A DNA stretch of 64,000 nucleotides, taken from NCBI RefSeq assembly GCF_002812955.1, contig NZ_PFXK01000003.1, forward strand, positions 186,001 to 250,000, written 5' to 3'. The stretch is from Vibrio sp. HA2012 (GTDB lineage Bacteria; Pseudomonadota; Gammaproteobacteria; Enterobacterales; Vibrionaceae). Below, piece after piece: positions 28,508 to 37,259 of this stretch (positions within the stretch are counted from its first letter, which is position 1; every line of letters begins with the position of its first letter). Position numbers and translations under genes: made by a program. The notes beneath the pieces were generated by a model, which made no database searches, was not told where the DNA came from, and worked only from the letters and a program-made list of their open reading frames with translations.

Positions 28508-29545
28508 ATGCTACAGCCAAGTACAAAAGTTAAACTACAGAATTTTGGTCGTTTCCTGTCGAACATGGTACTGCCAAACATCGGAGCCTTTATTGCGTGG
28601 GGCTTTATCACCGCTCTGTTTATCCCATCCGGCTGGTTCCCGAATGAAGATCTGGCAAGCCTGATTTCCCCTATGATTACTTATATGTTGCCTATGCTGA
28701 TTGGACACACCGGCGGGAAACTGGTTGGCGGAGAACGTGGAGCAATTGTCGGCACAACGGCAACCATGGGAGCCATTGTAGGTACAGATATCCCGATGTT
28801 TTTAGGAGCGATGGTACTTGGTCCTCTGGGTGGATACCTGATTAAAAGCTTCGATAACCATATTGAGGGTAAAGTAAAGCGCGGCTTCGAAATGCTGGTT
28901 AACAACCTTTCCGCGGGTGTGATCGGGATGGGAATGGCGGTACTGGCCTATTATCTAATCGGACCGGCACTGACCATTATCAATACCTTTCTGACCGGAG
29001 CCGTCGGTTTTCTTATTGATGCAGGGCTGCTTCCTCTGACCTCTATTTTTGTTGAACCTGCAAAAATCATGTTTCTGAACAATGCAGTGAATCATGGTCT
29101 GTTTTCCCCATTGGGAATCCAACAAGTGAATGATACAGGGCAATCTATATTCTTCCTTATCGAAGCCAATCCTGGTCCTGGAATGGGGATCCTTCTGGCC
29201 TACATTCTGGTTGGTCCCGGTGCAACCCGAAGAACCGGTATGGGAGCAAGTGTGATCCATTTCTTCGGTGGGATCCATGAAATCTATTTTCCATATATTT
29301 TAATGACTCCCCGTCTTATCTTTGCCGCGATTGCCGGTGGTATGGTGGGTGTGTTCACTCTGACGCTGTTTGATGCTGGTCTGGTGTCTCCCGCCTCCCC
29401 GGGGTCAATCTTTGCCGTATTGCTAATGACCCCTAAGTCGTCCCTTATCGGGGTACTCTGCTCAATTTTTGGCTCAATGGCAGTCTCATTTATTGTGGCC
29501 TCTGTTCTGCTGAAAACTGTTCCGGAAAAGCAGACATCCGAGTGA
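28508..29545 (+). CDS. Mannitol-type PTS permease, IIC domain only
   Basis: From the ATG at 28508 this is a 345-residue protein matching only the membrane domain of MtlA/CmtA: VKLQNFGRFLSNMVLPNIGAF, GGKLVGGERGAIVG, SIFVEPAKIMFLNNA, FLIEANPGPGMGILLAY and HFFGGIHEIYFPY (the GIHE substrate motif). Typical MtlA runs on through IIB and IIA to about 640 residues; here the frame ends soon after the last helix. No IIB or IIA gene for mannitol is nearby. It would need partner proteins encoded elsewhere, or it is a remnant. A cdiA-derived fragment begins about 30 bp after its stop. Confidence 0.8.
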   Translation: MLQPSTKVKLQNFGRFLSNMVLPNIGAFIAWGFITALFIPSGWFPNEDLASLISPMITYMLPMLIGHTGGKLVGGERGAIVGTTATMGAIVGTDIPMFLGAMVLGPLGGYLIKSFDNHIEGKVKRGFEMLVNNLSAGVIGMGMAVLAYYLIGPALTIINTFLTGAVGFLIDAGLLPLTSIFVEPAKIMFLNNAVNHGLFSPLGIQQVNDTGQSIFFLIEANPGPGMGILLAYILVGPGATRRTGMGASVIHFFGGIHEIYFPYILMTPRLIFAAIAGGMVGVFTLTLFDAGLVSPASPGSIFAVLLMTPKSSLIGVLCSIFGSMAVSFIVASVLLKTVPEKQTSE

Positions 29546-29576
29546 CGATCTTACTTCTAAATCACCACAGACCACT

Positions 29577-29699
29577 ATTCTGTTCCTGAACATCAAAACC
29601 CTGAATGGTGGTCTGGCTGCTCATGGCTATTGTGGCTATCTTGATGTTTTTTCCGGACACCGTTGAGCCGACACTTTCCGTCTGAGTTATATTGGTATA
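29577..29699 (-). pseudogene. Stranded 120-bp fragment of the cdiA filament region
   Basis: Read on the minus strand this encodes pieces of TQTESVGSTVSGKNIKIAT and AMSSQTTIQGFDVQ. These match the cdiA segment at about 53371-53495 and the orphan-module segment near 44593-44720, with small deletions that break the frame. It is about 14 kb from the cdi island and has no start or partner. The wording of its DNA (CCTGAATGGTGGTCTGG) is closer to the full-length cdiA copy. It is therefore a recombination or insertion scar, not a gene. Confidence 0.8.
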
Positions 29700-29753
29700 A
29701 AGTGTGTGCATTATATCGTTAACATATTGAAGAAAATAGTAATCTTTTGACAC

Positions 29754-30088
29754 GATTAAACCATGTGATCCTCACTGTAATTTCAGACGCGACACAAAGT
29801 TGAGCGGCCTTTCTATATCTGAAGTAATAGATAATTTACTAATTTAGCAAAGTCACGGACTCATTAATGTCCATTGACGTGCTAGCTTGACCTCAGACAG
29901 CTAGCGCGTTCTGTCCAGTTTCGCTTTATGTGAGTTGTTAGCCGTTCTCACCCTGCGAGATCAACTAAAACATTCTCTTTCCGTTATGTTTAAGGAAGTT
30001 TGTTCAGCTGAGATAAAAACAGTCCCCTTGGTTGGAATTGCGAAGTTCTATTACCTCAGCTAAAGCAAACGTCGTTATGTAGGATAAT
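29754..30088. other. 335-bp stretch with no gene
   Basis: I find no open frame with a plausible start and no terminator or tRNA. A short TTATGTGAGTTGTTAGCC segment near 29924-29942 recalls part of an integron attC site but lacks the paired core sites. This stretch adjoins the stranded cdiA fragment and may be rearranged DNA. Confidence 0.35.
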
Positions 30089-30916
30089 TTAACCAAATTT
30101 TAAAGGGTCAGGTCCGATGCGGAGTCCTTGCTCCAGAGTGGCGATTTGTTCCATATCTGCAGAATCTATTTCGAAATCAAAGACATTAAGATTCTCTTCA
30201 ATACGTGATGGTGTTACAGACTTTGGAATGACCACATTACCCAGTTGCAAATGCCAACGGATGATAATCTGAGCTGGAGTTTTGCCATATTTATTAGCAA
30301 TGGCAGCGATTACTTTATCGCTCAGAACCTGTCCTTGGCCGAGTGGACTCCAGGCCTGAGTTAATACTCCTAGCCCCGCATGGCTTTCTCGTAACTCTTT
30401 GCGTTGAAAATACGGGTGTAGTTCGACCTGATTTATTACAGGTTTGATGCCGGTTTCTTTGATCAGTTTTTCCAGATGCTCTGGATTAAAATTGGATATC
30501 CCAATTGAACGAACCTTACCTTGTCCTTTAGCGTGAATCATCGCTTTCCATGTGTCTACGTACAGATCTTGCGTTGGGCATGGCCAGTGAATAAGTAGCA
30601 TATCCACGTAATCTAATCCGAGGCGCTCTAAACTTGCATCAATTGCCGCTGTGGTTGCGTCAAATCCCTGAACATCGTTCCACACTTTCGTTGTAACGAA
30701 AATCTCATCTCTTGGCAGGCCTGAATCTTTAATCCCCAGTCCTACACCTTCTTCATTTTTGTAGATTGCTGCTGTATCAATATGGCGATATCCTGATTTT
30801 AGTGCGTGACAGACAGCGCTGCGAGCCTCATCCTGACTGGCTTGCCATACTCCCAGTCCAATTTGAGGGATGGTATTACCGTCAGAAAGTTCTAAATATA
30901 ATTGCTTAATGTTCAT
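30089..30916 (-). CDS. Aldo/keto reductase (DkgA-like)
   Basis: This 275-residue enzyme has the AKR catalytic set: GYRHIDTAAIYKNEEGVG (Asp and Tyr), TTKVWND (Lys) and LLIHWPCP (His). It also has the signatures IRSIGISNFNPEHLEKL-like and IIRWHLQLGNVVIPKSVTPSRIEENLNVFDF. It resembles 2,5-diketo-D-gluconate reductases DkgA/DkgB, which reduce small carbonyls and methylglyoxal with NADPH. It is followed on the same strand's upstream side by an SDR, a SemiSWEET and a C_GCAxxG_C_C gene. The close spacing suggests a small sugar or polyol redox cluster. The substrate is unknown. Confidence 0.85.
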   Translation of the reverse strand: MNIKQLYLELSDGNTIPQIGLGVWQASQDEARSAVCHALKSGYRHIDTAAIYKNEEGVGLGIKDSGLPRDEIFVTTKVWNDVQGFDATTAAIDASLERLGLDYVDMLLIHWPCPTQDLYVDTWKAMIHAKGQGKVRSIGISNFNPEHLEKLIKETGIKPVINQVELHPYFQRKELRESHAGLGVLTQAWSPLGQGQVLSDKVIAAIANKYGKTPAQIIIRWHLQLGNVVIPKSVTPSRIEENLNVFDFEIDSADMEQIATLEQGLRIGPDPLKFG

Positions 30917-31006
30917 AACATCCTCTATGGTTTATAACTGTAACCCTCTCATTGGTGGAACCAATGACATTGGGGATCGATTTGCCTTAAATATACTTGA
31001 GCATAT

Positions 31007-31852
31007 TTAAGAAATATAAGCTGCAAACTGATCTCGATAATCAGGATGCCAGCGTGAAAGTGGCGGACGGTTTTTGATCATATCGTCTGCAGACCACTGC
31101 ATACGTTTTTGATCTAGTTCTTTAGTCACTTCGTTATCTTCGCAGAAAATATAAAAATCGTTTTGGGCCATACCATCCAACAAGCGTTGTGCAACCTGCG
31201 CTGCTGTCCAGGGTGCTTCCGGTTTTTTTGATGTTGCTGTCATGTCCGGAAAATTCATTGGAGTATAGGTATAACCTGGGATCAATAAGTGAGCACTGAC
31301 TCTGCCATTGGTTGATTCTCGCAATTCATGTTCTAAATGCTCTGTCAGCACTTTTAAAGCAGCTTTAGCCACTGAATACGCAGTATTTCCCGGAGGTGTG
31401 GTTATTCCTTCTTTTGAGCCTAGATTAACAATGGCAGCCGGGAAGTCCTGCTCAACAAAATAAGTGACGAAAAGATGCTGTAGTGCAAGAACGCTCCAGA
31501 AATTGACATCCAGGTTTTTTTGCCATTTATCCAACTGTTGCCAGGGGCCTGCTTTTTCAACAATAGCAGCATTGTTAACCAGCAGAGACACTTTTCCCAT
31601 TTTACGGGCTTCATCCAAAAGCGCCTGTTGATCGGCAGAAGACGTTACATCGCCATTGAGGGCAGTGAGTCGTTGCCTGGGATACTTGGTCTGCAACGTC
31701 GATACCGCATCAGCTAGCTTATTCTTATCACAGTCTAGTAAGATAAGATTCATTCCTTGAGAACACAGCATATCGGCAATCGCAAATCCGATACCTACTG
31801 CTCCGCCGGTGATAACGGCTACATTGTCTTTTTGGATTGAAGGATGATTCAT
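31007..31852 (-). CDS. Short-chain dehydrogenase/reductase
   Basis: The ATG at 31852 has GGAG 6 nt upstream; the frame extends four codons further only through a TTG. The resulting 281-residue protein has the nucleotide motif TGGAVGIG, the NNAA motif and the catalytic Ser and YSVAK set within VNLGSKEGITTPPGNTAYSV. It oxidises or reduces an unknown alcohol with NAD(P)H. It lies 90 bp upstream of the aldo/keto reductase and 40 bp downstream of the SemiSWEET gene on the same strand. Co-transcription is likely. Confidence 0.8.
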   Translation of the reverse strand: MNHPSIQKDNVAVITGGAVGIGFAIADMLCSQGMNLILLDCDKNKLADAVSTLQTKYPRQRLTALNGDVTSSADQQALLDEARKMGKVSLLVNNAAIVEKAGPWQQLDKWQKNLDVNFWSVLALQHLFVTYFVEQDFPAAIVNLGSKEGITTPPGNTAYSVAKAALKVLTEHLEHELRESTNGRVSAHLLIPGYTYTPMNFPDMTATSKKPEAPWTAAQVAQRLLDGMAQNDFYIFCEDNEVTKELDQKRMQWSADDMIKNRPPLSRWHPDYRDQFAAYIS

Positions 31853-31892
31853 TTTAGGCTCCAACTACTTTTGAGATATATGTGATTGAAAT

Positions 31893-32177
31893 TTAATTAC
31901 TTACCAATAATGTTGTTTTGTTCTTATATTTGATTTTTAAAAATAAAACACATAGGGCGAATATAAGAGTTATTCCATTAGCTAAGATGAGACTGATCTG
32001 CTGGTTCAGTAATCCATAGACAAGCCAGAGTGTGACGCCAGTACATAACATGGAGTACATAGGAAGGGAAATTCCCGATACATCTTTAGTTTTCAACGTT
32101 TGCAGTACTTGGGGAATAAATGCCGATGTTGTTAAGCAGGCAGCAATTAACCCTAATATTTCAACTATATTTAACAT
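31893..32177 (-). CDS. SemiSWEET-family sugar transporter
   Basis: This 94-residue protein has three hydrophobic helices and the SemiSWEET/PQ-loop motif SAFIPQVLQTLKTKDVSGIS (about residues 18-37), followed by LPMYSMLCTGVTLWLVYG. SemiSWEETs work as dimers that move mono- or disaccharides across the membrane. The placement beside two carbonyl reductases suggests uptake or release of a sugar acted on by them; that link is inference. Length and helix count match the family exactly. Confidence 0.85.
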   Translation of the reverse strand: MLNIVEILGLIAACLTTSAFIPQVLQTLKTKDVSGISLPMYSMLCTGVTLWLVYGLLNQQISLILANGITLIFALCVLFLKIKYKNKTTLLVSN

Positions 32178-32218
32178 GATGGATATCCTAATAATATGAG
32201 GTAACTAATTAATTATTA

Positions 32219-32653
32219 TTAAACTAAGTTTATTTTAATAAATTCATCCACTTGCTCTGCCGTTTTAGTAATCAGTGGCCTACAAATATTAATAAACAAA
32301 TTTTGTTGTTTAATTTTCTCTAAACCTTCCGGTTGAGAAATGTCGTAGTGGAGAATGTCCCGGCAGGTTATCGCTCCATTTTTATCTTCAAATTGCGTGA
32401 TGAACTGTTTGGTTAAATCTGAAAGGGATACAACACTATCTGGTGTTTCTCCTTTTATCAAACCGAACGCCATAATGGCACCGGACAATGCTCCGCAGAG
32501 TTCTCCTCGTTTCACGCCACCGCCAAATCCAGCAGAAAGCGACATTAGGGTTGTGATGTCGACATCTGAATTTCGTACGGCTGATGCCAGAACACATTGG
32601 CAGCAGTTGAATCCGGATTGATGTTTTTTCAACGCTGTTTTCGAAGCAGACAT
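32219..32653 (-). CDS. C_GCAxxG_C_C family redox protein (copy 1)
   Basis: The ATG at 32653 has GAGG 8 nt upstream and gives a 144-residue protein; a longer frame to 32701 is not needed. It shows the family signature: FNCCQCVLASAV, GFGGGVKRGELCGALSGAI and late cysteines in ITCRDILHYD and NICRPLI. The family (TIGR01909) is thought to be redox-active, but its reaction is not known. It is the first gene of the SemiSWEET-SDR-AKR run. A shorter relative lies at 62061-62405. Confidence 0.78.
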   Translation of the reverse strand: MSASKTALKKHQSGFNCCQCVLASAVRNSDVDITTLMSLSAGFGGGVKRGELCGALSGAIMAFGLIKGETPDSVVSLSDLTKQFITQFEDKNGAITCRDILHYDISQPEGLEKIKQQNLFINICRPLITKTAEQVDEFIKINLV

Positions 32654-32975
32654 TAGTATGACCTCACGGTAATTGGGATGGAAATAAAAATTACTGTGCA
32701 AGGTCAGGTTATATGTACCATTATCTTTTAATCCTTGCGATGCAACTATATTACATCACTTTTTATATGGACTTTGATTAGAAAATGTATGTGTAACGTT
32801 GAATGAAATTCAAAGATGAGGAAGGATTATTTTTAGATAAAATTGAGATATAGCCATCATCCACTAGAACAATGACTATATCATTGATTTTTTATTTAAC
32901 TATTAAATAATTCTAATATCTTATCAGAAATTATTTTATAACTATGAAGAGAAAACAGTATTGCTTTAACAGTAA

Positions 32976-33833
32976 TTAAATTTTCCCTTCGCTTCTGCAC
33001 ATGCGAATTTTACTTTCAACTACTTCGGCCATTGCTTTTTTCGGTAGGTCATTATAAACGCGTGGGTCATTGGCCGTTGGTTGTTCAGCCAGTACTTTTT
33101 TCAGCGCATCGGCATAAGCAATTTTCAATTCGGTTGCTACGTTTACTTTGGTAATGCCCAAGTCGATACAACGTTGTACATCGGCTACGCAGACACCTGA
33201 AGCTCCGTGCAGAACCAGAGGAATGTCAACCATAGAGCGAATTTTTGCTAAACGGTCAAAATCCAGTTTAGGCTCTTCTTTGTATAATCCGTGAGCCGTA
33301 CCGATAGCGATGGCCAGCGAGTCGATTCCTGTTGCCTGAACCAGTTTAACAGCTTCATCCGGGTTGGTATAAGGATCAGCTACCGCATCAACAATCAGAT
33401 CATCTTCCTGGCCAACTAACTGACCAATCTCGGCTTCAACTGAACATCCGTAGTGATGACAAATCTGAACGGCTTTTCTGGTTAGCTCAATGTTGCCATC
33501 AAGCGGCAAAGCACTACCATCGACCATTGCGGAGCGAACGCCCAGTTTTACTTTGTGGTGAATATCGTCAAGATCGTGGTGGTGATCAAGGTGAATAACT
33601 ACCTGCATATTACGCTCGCGAGCGGCGGCATTCACCAGGTTTAATAGTTCTCTTGAACCACCGTACCCGTAAGTACCAGGTGTACCAGCAAGAATGACCG
33701 GAGATTCAAATCGTTTGGCCGTATCTAAAATAACCTGCACAGTTTCTAAATTATGGAAGTTAAAAGCGGGTACAGCAAAGCCTTCTTTTTGAGCTTTCTG
33801 CAACCAGTAGTTGCTATTAATAATGTTATTCAT
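32976..33833 (-). CDS. gatY: Tagatose-1,6-bisphosphate aldolase, catalytic subunit
   Basis: This 285-residue class II aldolase has the metal ligands in VIHLDHHHDLDDI, EAEIGQLVGQED, GTAHGLY and LVLHGASGV. These match GatY/KbaY (284-286 aa) and place it apart from fructose-bisphosphate aldolases. It cleaves tagatose-1,6-bisphosphate into dihydroxyacetone phosphate and glyceraldehyde-3-phosphate, and needs GatZ for stability and full activity. It lies 12 bp downstream of the kinase gene on the same strand. Both probably form one transcript with an operator at 34914. Confidence 0.88.
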   Translation of the reverse strand: MNNIINSNYWLQKAQKEGFAVPAFNFHNLETVQVILDTAKRFESPVILAGTPGTYGYGGSRELLNLVNAAARERNMQVVIHLDHHHDLDDIHHKVKLGVRSAMVDGSALPLDGNIELTRKAVQICHHYGCSVEAEIGQLVGQEDDLIVDAVADPYTNPDEAVKLVQATGIDSLAIAIGTAHGLYKEEPKLDFDRLAKIRSMVDIPLVLHGASGVCVADVQRCIDLGITKVNVATELKIAYADALKKVLAEQPTANDPRVYNDLPKKAMAEVVESKIRMCRSEGKI

Positions 33834-33845
33834 GTTTCGGTTCTC

Positions 33846-34877
33846 CTAGGGTACGGCGTTAAGGTGGCTTTCTTCAAACCCATTAACTGAATCGAGTTGG
33901 TTAATACTGCCCGTGGTCTTCTTCCTACCTTTAGGTAAGGAAAATAGAGCGGCAGTGTTGGTCACGCAGGTAACGTTGATTTTGTGGATAAGCTGGTTAA
34001 TGCGAGCCAGTTCTCCCAGCGCCGAAGATGCGGCTACATCAGCGCCTACGGCACCAGCAAGTTTTAGTGCGTCAACGATATTGTCAGGGGCGTTCAGCCA
34101 GTGACTAAGAAATGCCGCTAGCGTGGCATCGCCTGCACAGGTCGAACTGATTAAATTGATGGGTGCTGCAGTGGCAAAATAGATATCTGTTCCATTGGAA
34201 AAGTACATCCCCTTACTGCCTAGCGTAAGTAGTACATTCTGAGCACCTAAATCATGCAGTTGTTTGAGACTGTCGATAGCCTCTTGGGTAGTGCGTGCTT
34301 TCAAGCCAAATACGCTTTCCAGCTCTTCATCATTTGGCTTTATCAGTAGTGGTTTGTGTTTTAGCACCGAGGTTAACGATTTATCTGAGATATCCAGGAT
34401 AATGTTGAAGCCAATTTCACTACTGAGTTGTACTAATCTTTCGATAAATTCAATGGATACACCGGGAGGAAGACTGCCACTAACCACTAATGTGTCTTCA
34501 TTAGTAAGATTTCGAAAGAAATCATAAATTCCATCTAACGTTTTTTGATTGATGTATGAGCCGGGATTCACCAACTTGTACTCATTCTGATAGTCGTTGA
34601 TGAAGACATTGACTCGAGTTGGGTGATCAACGAAATAGGTTTTAGTCGGAATGTTAAGATTAGCCAGTTGATCTAAGATGTAGCGGCCGGTAAAACCACC
34701 AAATACGCCAACTATCTGATTTTTTACGTTAAGCTTGTCCAATACCAATGAAACGTTGATTCCCTTTCCGTTAGGAGAGAACTCAACCGTATCGGTACGA
34801 ATAACACAATCAGGTTCAAACGAACGGCATTGGATATTCATATCTATAGCTGTATTTAACGTGAGCGTATATATCAT
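33846..34877 (-). CDS. PfkB-type tagatose-6-phosphate kinase
   Basis: This 343-residue protein belongs to the PfkB/LacC/FruK group: MIYTLTLNTAIDMNIQ at the start, FSPNGKGINVSLVL, VFGGFTGRYILDQL, VSGSLPPGV and the ATP/anion-hole motif STCAGDATLAAFL with the catalytic Asp. LacC-type enzymes phosphorylate tagatose-6-phosphate, and FruK acts on fructose-1-phosphate. The position between gatY and gatR, with no fructose genes nearby, favours tagatose-6-phosphate. The C-terminal 40 residues extend beyond LacC. It is the step between gatD and gatY. No symbol is given because the family naming is ambiguous. Confidence 0.82.
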   Translation of the reverse strand: MIYTLTLNTAIDMNIQCRSFEPDCVIRTDTVEFSPNGKGINVSLVLDKLNVKNQIVGVFGGFTGRYILDQLANLNIPTKTYFVDHPTRVNVFINDYQNEYKLVNPGSYINQKTLDGIYDFFRNLTNEDTLVVSGSLPPGVSIEFIERLVQLSSEIGFNIILDISDKSLTSVLKHKPLLIKPNDEELESVFGLKARTTQEAIDSLKQLHDLGAQNVLLTLGSKGMYFSNGTDIYFATAAPINLISSTCAGDATLAAFLSHWLNAPDNIVDALKLAGAVGADVAASSALGELARINQLIHKINVTCVTNTAALFSLPKGRKKTTGSINQLDSVNGFEESHLNAVP

Positions 34878-34913
34878 CGTTTTCCACCATCAATCTTTGA
34901 AGTCTTACGATAT

Positions 34914-34934
34914 ATTTCGATTGTAGATCGAAAT
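34914..34934. promoter_or_regulatory. GatR-like operator before the kinase-gatY unit
   Basis: ATTTCGAT (34914-34921) and ATCGAAAT (34927-34934) form a perfect inverted repeat with a 5-nt spacer, 37 bp upstream of the kinase start. Nearby GAAAACGAAATAG (34940-34952) is, on the other strand, a TTTCGTTTTC string like DeoR-family AgaR/GatR sites. The same TTTCG elements recur upstream of gatZ/gatA. Confidence 0.6.
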
Positions 34935-35121
34935 AAAAGAAAACGAAATAGATCTAGCTCAAATTTTATTATTTCTTTCGAAAAATTACGAATTGTGAGG
35001 AGGGGAACATGTTTTTGGCGAAGAGAATGCAATGCGAAGGAAGATGGATAAGCAAATATTAGGAAGAATAAAGAGAGGCTGCCCCTATATGGCTATAGAG
35101 GCAAAAATGGGTAAGAGAGCG

Positions 35122-35925
35122 TTAAACCGTAATCACCTGCAAGCCAGCTTGCTGGAATTGAGTTTTTGTCTCTGGTTGGATGCCTGTATCGGTGATCAAA
35201 ATATCGATTTGTTCTATATCAAGAACCTGATTAAAGCCTGCACGAGTAAATTTAGACGAGTCGACGACCGCAACAATTTTTGTGGCGCAATTTGCCATTA
35301 CCCGGCTGATATTGTATCCCTCGTTAAACGTAGTGATCCCTCTTTTCGGATCAAGTCCGTCAGCTCCAATAAAAAGAAAATCAGCACTCACTCCATCCAG
35401 GCATTGTTCGGCTTTTTGACCGTGCATCGACTGAGTTTTAGGTCGGTAGACACCACCACAAATAACCAATGTTGTGTTGGGCGAATCTGATAAGGCAATC
35501 GCCGCGGATAGGTTATTGGTAATCGCGGTGATATTGCCACGGAGCGTCAGCTCTTCAGCAACCAAATGAGTAGTACTACCGCTATCGAGAATTATGGTGG
35601 CATTGGCTGGAACAAGCTCTGCCGCTCGTTTCGCAATACGTACTTTCTCATCACTGTTGATCGAATAGCGGCTACTGATCGAGACTTCATCTTTTAACTC
35701 TCGGGATACAGGCGGTTCGGCTGTCATCACCGTTTGTTTGCTGCTTTCAGGCAGTTGAGCACCACCAAAAAAGCGGATCAGTTTTCCTTCTTGTTCCAGA
35801 GTCCTTAAATCAGCTCTTACTGTTACCTCTGACGCGTCAAGTAGAGTCGCAAGGTTTTTAACCTCGACGGTGCCGTGAGATTCAAGCTGTTCTAAGATCT
35901 TTTGTCGACGTAAGATTAAATTCAT
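35122..35925 (-). CDS. gatR: DeoR-family repressor of the galactitol genes
   Basis: This 267-residue protein has a DeoR helix-turn-helix (about residues 1-60, MNLILRRQKILEQLESHGTVEVKNLA) and a C-terminal sugar-phosphate sensor with LDSGSTTHLVAEEL, TNNLSAAIAL, VICGGVYRPKTQSM and FIGADGLD. AgaR/GatR homologues repress galactitol or N-acetylgalactosamine genes and release DNA when a pathway phosphate binds. The gene lies between the kinase-gatY unit and gatZ, all on the minus strand. It likely controls those genes and the divergent gatABCD. The symbol rests on context. Confidence 0.82.
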   Translation of the reverse strand: MNLILRRQKILEQLESHGTVEVKNLATLLDASEVTVRADLRTLEQEGKLIRFFGGAQLPESSKQTVMTAEPPVSRELKDEVSISSRYSINSDEKVRIAKRAAELVPANATIILDSGSTTHLVAEELTLRGNITAITNNLSAAIALSDSPNTTLVICGGVYRPKTQSMHGQKAEQCLDGVSADFLFIGADGLDPKRGITTFNEGYNISRVMANCATKIVAVVDSSKFTRAGFNQVLDIEQIDILITDTGIQPETKTQFQQAGLQVITV

Positions 35926-35999
35926 AACATAGCCTTGAGCAATTTATTATCTGACTAGAGAGGCCACATCAACGTAGCCTCCCTTGCTTTTAGTCTGTT

Positions 36000-37259
36000 T
36001 TATTTACATGCGTTGGCATATTGACCGACGACTTCACCGATTTTATCGATAATTAAAGCGGTCGGTTCAGACACCAATTCACCTGCACTGACTTTTAGGT
36101 ATTGATTTGGTAGGTACTGACTCAATACAGAAAGCGGGATCCCCACTTCTTGCAAATTCGCTGTCATTTTATCGATTGCTGCCTGGATACGTTTGTCTGT
36201 CCAGTAGTAGCGAATGCGATCAGAGAAGCTATAGTGCAAGTTCGTCATCGCGGTTGAATGTTTTTCACCGTAATACGCTTTCCAATATTTCGTATCATCA
36301 AGTAGTACCGAATCAACGACCTGTTTGAACTGGCTCAGTTTTTCCGGACTTACCAGCTCTTTTTCAATTTCAGCTAACGCAAACAGTGCTTCACGCAATG
36401 CGAACGTTAATGCCGGGCCAACTTTTAAAATAGCAAAATGGCCTTGTACTAAATCTTTCAGATGGGCTTCGGTTTGGTAATCAGTTGAATGTGCCTCGTA
36501 AACCCATGCTGTATTTTCAATAAATTTCGAAATTTCAGTTGCTTTATCTTTTTCAAAACGAATCACTTTACTGTGGTCAAATTCAACACCAGGCTGAACC
36601 ACTACACCGATGATTCGTTGAATCGCATCACCCGCGTTATGTGCTTCAAAAGCGGTTAAGTGAGTGTCGATAGTATTTTGAATATCAGCGATTTCTGTTA
36701 CATGTACAGTATCGATTTCATGAGCTTCACCACCAGGTACCGGTACTTCGGTACCCACAATATAGGTCAGTGATTGTTTTTGCTCTTCTGTTGCATATTT
36801 TTCAGCCACTTCGCACAGAATGGCTGCGCGATCAGCAACAACACTAGGGTCAAGTGGTACCGGATCATCGGCACAAGACATTGAAGCATCTAGGTGAATT
36901 TTGGTAAAACCCGCTTCGATGTAGTCTTTAATCAATACCTTAGATTTTTCCATTGCTTCCGCTGCATTTTCTTTCTGCCAACAGTTTGGTCCTAAGTGAT
37001 CACCGCCCAGAATAATGCGTTCAACCGGGAAACCGACTTCTTTGGCCAGCGCTTGAACATAGCTAACAAAGTCTTTCGGCTGCATACCGGTATAACCACC
37101 AAATTGGTTTACCTGGTTTGATGTTGCTTCGATAAGCACTTTATTACCTGTCTTCAGTTCATACTGCATAGCCGCTTTAATCACTAAAGGGTGTGCAGAA
37201 CAAACAGAATAGATACCTATATTAGCATCTTTTTTATGTTGGTTAATGATCTCTTTCAT
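36000..37259 (-). CDS. gatZ: Tagatose-bisphosphate aldolase, non-catalytic subunit
   Basis: This 419-residue protein matches GatZ/KbaZ in full. Examples are IGIYSVCSAHPLVIKAAMQY at the start, VNQFGGYTGMQPKDF, ILGGDHLGPNCWQ, GFTKIHLDASMSCADDP and VEFDHSKVIRFE. GatZ is thought to act as a chaperone-like subunit that stabilises the GatY aldolase. It is divergent from gatABCD and shares the 232-bp control region at 37260-37491. The length is the family norm (about 420 aa). Its gene is separated from gatY by gatR and the kinase, unlike the E. coli gatYZ order. Confidence 0.88.
   Translation of the reverse strand: MKEIINQHKKDANIGIYSVCSAHPLVIKAAMQYELKTGNKVLIEATSNQVNQFGGYTGMQPKDFVSYVQALAKEVGFPVERIILGGDHLGPNCWQKENAAEAMEKSKVLIKDYIEAGFTKIHLDASMSCADDPVPLDPSVVADRAAILCEVAEKYATEEQKQSLTYIVGTEVPVPGGEAHEIDTVHVTEIADIQNTIDTHLTAFEAHNAGDAIQRIIGVVVQPGVEFDHSKVIRFEKDKATEISKFIENTAWVYEAHSTDYQTEAHLKDLVQGHFAILKVGPALTFALREALFALAEIEKELVSPEKLSQFKQVVDSVLLDDTKYWKAYYGEKHSTAMTNLHYSFSDRIRYYWTDKRIQAAIDKMTANLQEVGIPLSVLSQYLPNQYLKVSAGELVSEPTALIIDKIGEVVGQYANACK

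Noticed and set aside
29924..29942. attC-like TTATGTGAGTTGTTAGCC segment suggesting an integron cassette
   Set aside because: Only one partial core is present. There is no paired inverse core, no intI and no cassette gene next to it.
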